Source: Pedosphaera sp. | GTDB lineage: Bacteria > Verrucomicrobiota > Verrucomicrobiia > Limisphaerales > Pedosphaeraceae | Direction of reading: 5' to 3' | Length of the DNA stretch: 8,071 nt | Assembly: GCA_028293465.1 (NCBI GenBank) | Contig: JAQGOT010000585.1 | Location: forward strand, 1-8,071 | Part shown: positions 5,824 to 8,071 of the stretch, one piece after another | Position numbering within the stretch: the stretch's first letter is position 1 | Layout of the letters: every line of letters starts with the position of its first letter | Notes under the pieces: model-generated | What the model was told of the DNA's origin: nothing | What the model saw: only the letters and a program-made list of their open reading frames with translations | The model's database searches: none | Position numbers and translations under genes: made by a program

Positions 5824-6735
5824 TTAGCGTTGAAGCACGTCGGCGCCTACCTTCATTTCCGGTGATCCTACGGCTCTCCTCCCGGCTTTCAAGAATGTTC
5901 TCCGCAGCGCCAGGAACAACAGCAGCGCGGCGAGAACATCCACTGCATAGTGGTGCCGCAGGTAAATGGTCGAAACCATCAGGCCCAGCGATGGGATCGC
6001 CATCAGCCAAAACCGTCGTCGCACGTGACGCCAATCATGGTCGAGCAGGATACAGGTGACCAGCACATGCAAGCTGGGGAAAGTGTCGTAGCGCGACGAG
6101 CCGGCAACGACTATCTCCGCAATCCCTCGCGAGATGGCTCCGCCCGGGAGCGGCCTCTGGAACAGTTCCGGGTAAGCGAATGCGGGTCCGATGGCCGGAA
6201 CCAGAAGGTATCCGGCAAAGCCAATGGCGAAGCCCGTGAACAGATAGGCGCTCAACCGTTGGCTGGCGACGTTGGGAACCAGCGCCGCGTGCGTCACCGC
6301 CACGAACAGATAGAGGTGGTACGTCAGATAGCACAGGCTCATCAGGTCGGTAAGCCACGCCGTGGCTGCCCGCTCGCAAAAAATCGCGGGGGTTTGGCCA
6401 AACATCGCTTCATCAATTGCTAATAACGCCCCGTCGCGCAGCTTTGTTCCCAGAGCGGGAGTGATGCGAGCAGCCGCGCAGTAAAACCAAGCCACAAACG
6501 CAAAGGCGGCCAGCAAGCGAATGCTCTGACTGAGCCGATTGGTTCGGTCACGAAACGCAAGTATCACCGAAACATACAGGCTTGATCCCGCCATTACCTC
6601 GAGGAGCACAGGCGTTGATCGGTTGCCCATCACCGCCAGGGCGAGCGCCGTACCAATGCCAAGCGCGGTCAGCGCTGCTTCGTGTGCGGCAAGGGGGTGC
6701 CGATGCGGAATCGAGAGGCCAACTCCATCATCCAC
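5824..6735 (-). CDS. PAP2-superfamily integral-membrane lipid phosphatase/phosphotransferase (AUR1-like PAP2_3 type)
   Basis: A polytopic membrane protein of about 303 residues. Several hydrophobic segments surround the PAP2 catalytic motifs: GPAFAYPE (residues 183-190), RYDTFPSLHVLVT (215-227, catalytic histidine H223) and STIYLRHHYAVDVLAALL (255-272, histidine H261/H262 and D266). The 'FPSLH' and 'Y..HHYAVDV' pair is typical of the PAP2_3 branch, which includes inositol-phosphorylceramide synthase-like head-group transferases and phosphatidate phosphatases. In this operon it could release diacylglycerol for the BtaA-like enzyme or move a head group; the sequence does not decide. I chose GTG 6735, which overlaps the desaturase stop (GTGGATGA) and has GGGGAAAG ending 9 nt upstream. 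The frame upstream of it only reads through the desaturase gene, and no ATG occurs until about residue 36. Confidence 0.87.
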   Translation of the reverse strand: MDDGVGLSIPHRHPLAAHEAALTALGIGTALALAVMGNRSTPVLLEVMAGSSLYVSVILAFRDRTNRLSQSIRLLAAFAFVAWFYCAAARITPALGTKLRDGALLAIDEAMFGQTPAIFCERAATAWLTDLMSLCYLTYHLYLFVAVTHAALVPNVASQRLSAYLFTGFAIGFAGYLLVPAIGPAFAYPELFQRPLPGGAISRGIAEIVVAGSSRYDTFPSLHVLVTCILLDHDWRHVRRRFWLMAIPSLGLMVSTIYLRHHYAVDVLAALLLFLALRRTFLKAGRRAVGSPEMKVGADVLQR

Positions 6736-7729
6736 GCAGCTTGGCTTTCCCCAGCGGGCTGCGGCGCAGGCTCTTGACCACGAACTCGCACACAAACGCG
6801 AAATAAGAGCGGATAAACGGAGCGCCGCGAGCCGTCAGATCGTCGCGCAATTTCTGGTGCAGTTGCGGAAGATTGTACCAGGGAACGCCGGGGTAAAGAT
6901 GATGTTCCAGGTGGTAGTTTTCGTTGCACATGAAGAACGCCGTCACCGGGTTGGTGAGGATTGATCGCGTCCCGAGCACCGGGTCCGACTGGTGTTCCAG
7001 GAAGGTGTGTTGGCTCATCCCGCGAATGTTAACCAGCGTGTTGATGACGAGCATTGGAATCACCCAACCATGGAGCAGCAAAAGCCAGGGGAACAACAAA
7101 ATCGCGCCGGCCACCAGGAGGGTAAGCAGGCAGACCTCGAAAAGAATCCAGCGTCGAGCCGAAGCGGTTCCCTGCCGATAACCGAGAATCGGAATCGCCA
7201 CGATGTAAGCCGGGTAGCCGATGATGAGCCGCCCCCAGTGCATCGCGAACTCCAGCCAGGTCCAGTGGGTGTAATTGGCGTAGTGATCAGGGTCTCCTTC
7301 CTGCCCCAGGTGATGGTGATGTTTCAGGTGCAGCACCTTGTAGGCGGAATAATTTTGCAGCACCGGTTGGGCGCAGGCGATGCTCAACGCGCGATTCCAC
7401 CAGGCCCGATGGGACAACGTCCCGTGAACTCCCTCATGGGTGAACAGGCTGATGCCGTGCAGTGAGGCGGCAGCGAGCAGGTATAGAGGAAGGTTCACCA
7501 CGTAGACCCACGCGCTGCCGTGAAATTCTTGCGCCAGCAAAAACGCCGCGCCCGCCGTCGCTGAATAAAGGAATAGAAAAATGACCAGCCGCGCATAATG
7601 TCGGGGTTCGACATGATGCAGCGCCTCTATCAGACTGGGGTCAAGATACACCCTCTCGCCCAAGCCGGGCGCTGTGCTTTGGGAAGATGTTTGATGAGCG
7701 ACTTCCTTCTTCGGCATTATTAGCATCAT
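6728..7729 (-). CDS. Membrane fatty acid desaturase family protein
   Basis: An integral-membrane non-haem diiron enzyme of about 333 residues. All three histidine boxes of the family are intact: HEGVH (residues 98-102), HLKHH (134-138, followed by two more His) and ENYHLEHHLYPGVPWYNLP (270-288, box H273-xx-H276-H277). Extra family histidines occur in GMSQHTFLEH (237-246). Hydrophobic segments around residues 50-66, 75-94 and 170-185, and between about 200 and 233, fit a four-helix membrane fold. The reaction would be oxygen-dependent desaturation or hydroxylation of an acyl chain; regiospecificity cannot be read. It is the first gene of the operon and precedes the PAP2 gene, whose GTG overlaps its stop. 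The start is uncertain: TTG 7756, ATG 7729, ATG 7726 or ATG 7717. A GAGGG about 11 nt before 7729 and an AAAGG just before it favour 7729/7726. Confidence 0.9.
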   Translation of the reverse strand: MMLIMPKKEVAHQTSSQSTAPGLGERVYLDPSLIEALHHVEPRHYARLVIFLFLYSATAGAAFLLAQEFHGSAWVYVVNLPLYLLAAASLHGISLFTHEGVHGTLSHRAWWNRALSIACAQPVLQNYSAYKVLHLKHHHHLGQEGDPDHYANYTHWTWLEFAMHWGRLIIGYPAYIVAIPILGYRQGTASARRWILFEVCLLTLLVAGAILLFPWLLLLHGWVIPMLVINTLVNIRGMSQHTFLEHQSDPVLGTRSILTNPVTAFFMCNENYHLEHHLYPGVPWYNLPQLHQKLRDDLTARGAPFIRSYFAFVCEFVVKSLRRSPLGKAKLRG

Positions 7730-7933
7730 ACCTTTGAATACCCTCGCCGCAAGCAAAAGCTTGAAGCGCGGTCAGCGGCAGCGCAACCCAGCGCTGGATT
7801 TTTCCATTGCTGCCCTCTGGATTTTGGCGAACAATCGCTCGCATGGACGCCTCGACCTCGCCACTTTCGAGCCGCCGCCTGACGCTGTCTGCGGGCGGTG
7901 CGGTTCTGTTTTCCGGCAGCTAGGATCACCCGC
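7730..7933. promoter_or_regulatory. Divergent intergenic region between the lipid operon and the TPR gene
   Basis: About 200 bp separate the divergent starts at 7729 (minus) and 7934 (plus), so both promoters should lie here. I see no confident -35/-10 pair or operator. A short CAAGC-AAAA-GCTTG hairpin (7750-7763) sits 21 nt upstream of the desaturase ATG but is weak. Confidence 0.4.
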
Positions 7934-8071
7934 ATGAGCAATCCCAATTCTCCCGACGACGAAGCGTTGCAAGCCTTGCGCGAGGCGCTCCGTTCCTCGC
8001 CCGACAACCTCCCCTTGCGCCAACATCTGGCCGACACCCTGCTCGGTCGTGGACGGGCAGAGGAAGCGGAA
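7934..8071 (+). CDS. Probable tetratricopeptide-repeat protein, N-terminus only
   Basis: ATG 7934 is preceded by AGGA (7922-7925) at 8-nt spacing and opens 46 codons to the window edge. The sequence DEALQALREALRSSPDNLPL followed by RQHLADTLLGRGRAEEAE fits a TPR helix pair: 'L..AL...P.n..LR..LA..L...GR..EAE'. There is no signal peptide, so a cytosolic protein is likely. I recall proteins with this opening that continue into an AAA+ ATPase domain, but that part is outside the window and the suggestion is weak. It is divergent from the lipid operon. Confidence 0.7.
   Translation, partial: MSNPNSPDDEALQALREALRSSPDNLPLRQHLADTLLGRGRAEEAE

Noticed and set aside
7750..7763. Hairpin CAAGCAAAAGCTTG upstream of the desaturase
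   Set aside because: The stem is only 5 bp and has no flanking support; it is too weak to call a regulatory structure.

Overview
The window looks like a high-GC bacterial chromosome segment, most likely from the Verrucomicrobia (Pedosphaera/Limisphaera-like relatives) or a neighbouring PVC group. This is inferred from protein style, not from a marker gene. The secreted protein at the left edge combines two features I associate with these soil and sediment bacteria: Gly-rich 'GSGYTSxPTVTI'-type repeats and YadA-head-like 'NTAxG' repeats. No RNA genes, insertion sequences, CRISPR arrays or prophage genes were found.

Layout. (1) Positions 1-1293, minus strand: the N-terminal 431 residues of a large secreted repeat protein. 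It has a signal peptide, a Gly-rich domain and nine 17-residue (51-bp) tandem repeats, and its 3' end lies outside the window. (2) About 420 bp with no convincing gene. (3) A scrappy accessory patch (about 1715-3150). It holds a small conserved-looking hypothetical gene, an intact Phd/YefM-type antitoxin whose RelE/ParE toxin is truncated against that gene, a SnoaL/NTF2-like gene, and a short ORF that looks like the 5' stub of another gene. (4) Positions 3081-7729, minus strand: a tightly packed five-gene operon. (5) At the right edge, on the plus strand, the first 46 codons of a probable TPR protein.

The operon is the main interest. In transcription order it encodes a membrane fatty acid desaturase, a PAP2-type integral-membrane phosphatase/phosphotransferase, a DUF3419/BtaA-like S-adenosylmethionine-dependent aminocarboxypropyltransferase, a GNAT-family acyltransferase, and a haem-oxygenase-like diiron (HDO/PqqC-like) enzyme. 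Adjacent genes overlap or lie 1 nt apart, so they are probably co-transcribed and translationally coupled. BtaA makes the homoserine ether-lipid precursor of betaine lipids, but the usual N-methyltransferase partner (BtaB) is absent. A GNAT enzyme and an HDO enzyme occupy its place. I infer a pathway for a modified, possibly N-acylated, amino-acid-headed lipid or related metabolite. The BtaA-like gene carries an apparent 1-nt deletion near 4834-4841. Correcting it restores a clear family C-terminus ending in an ATGA overlap with the GNAT gene, so this copy is either a recent pseudogene or a sequencing error.
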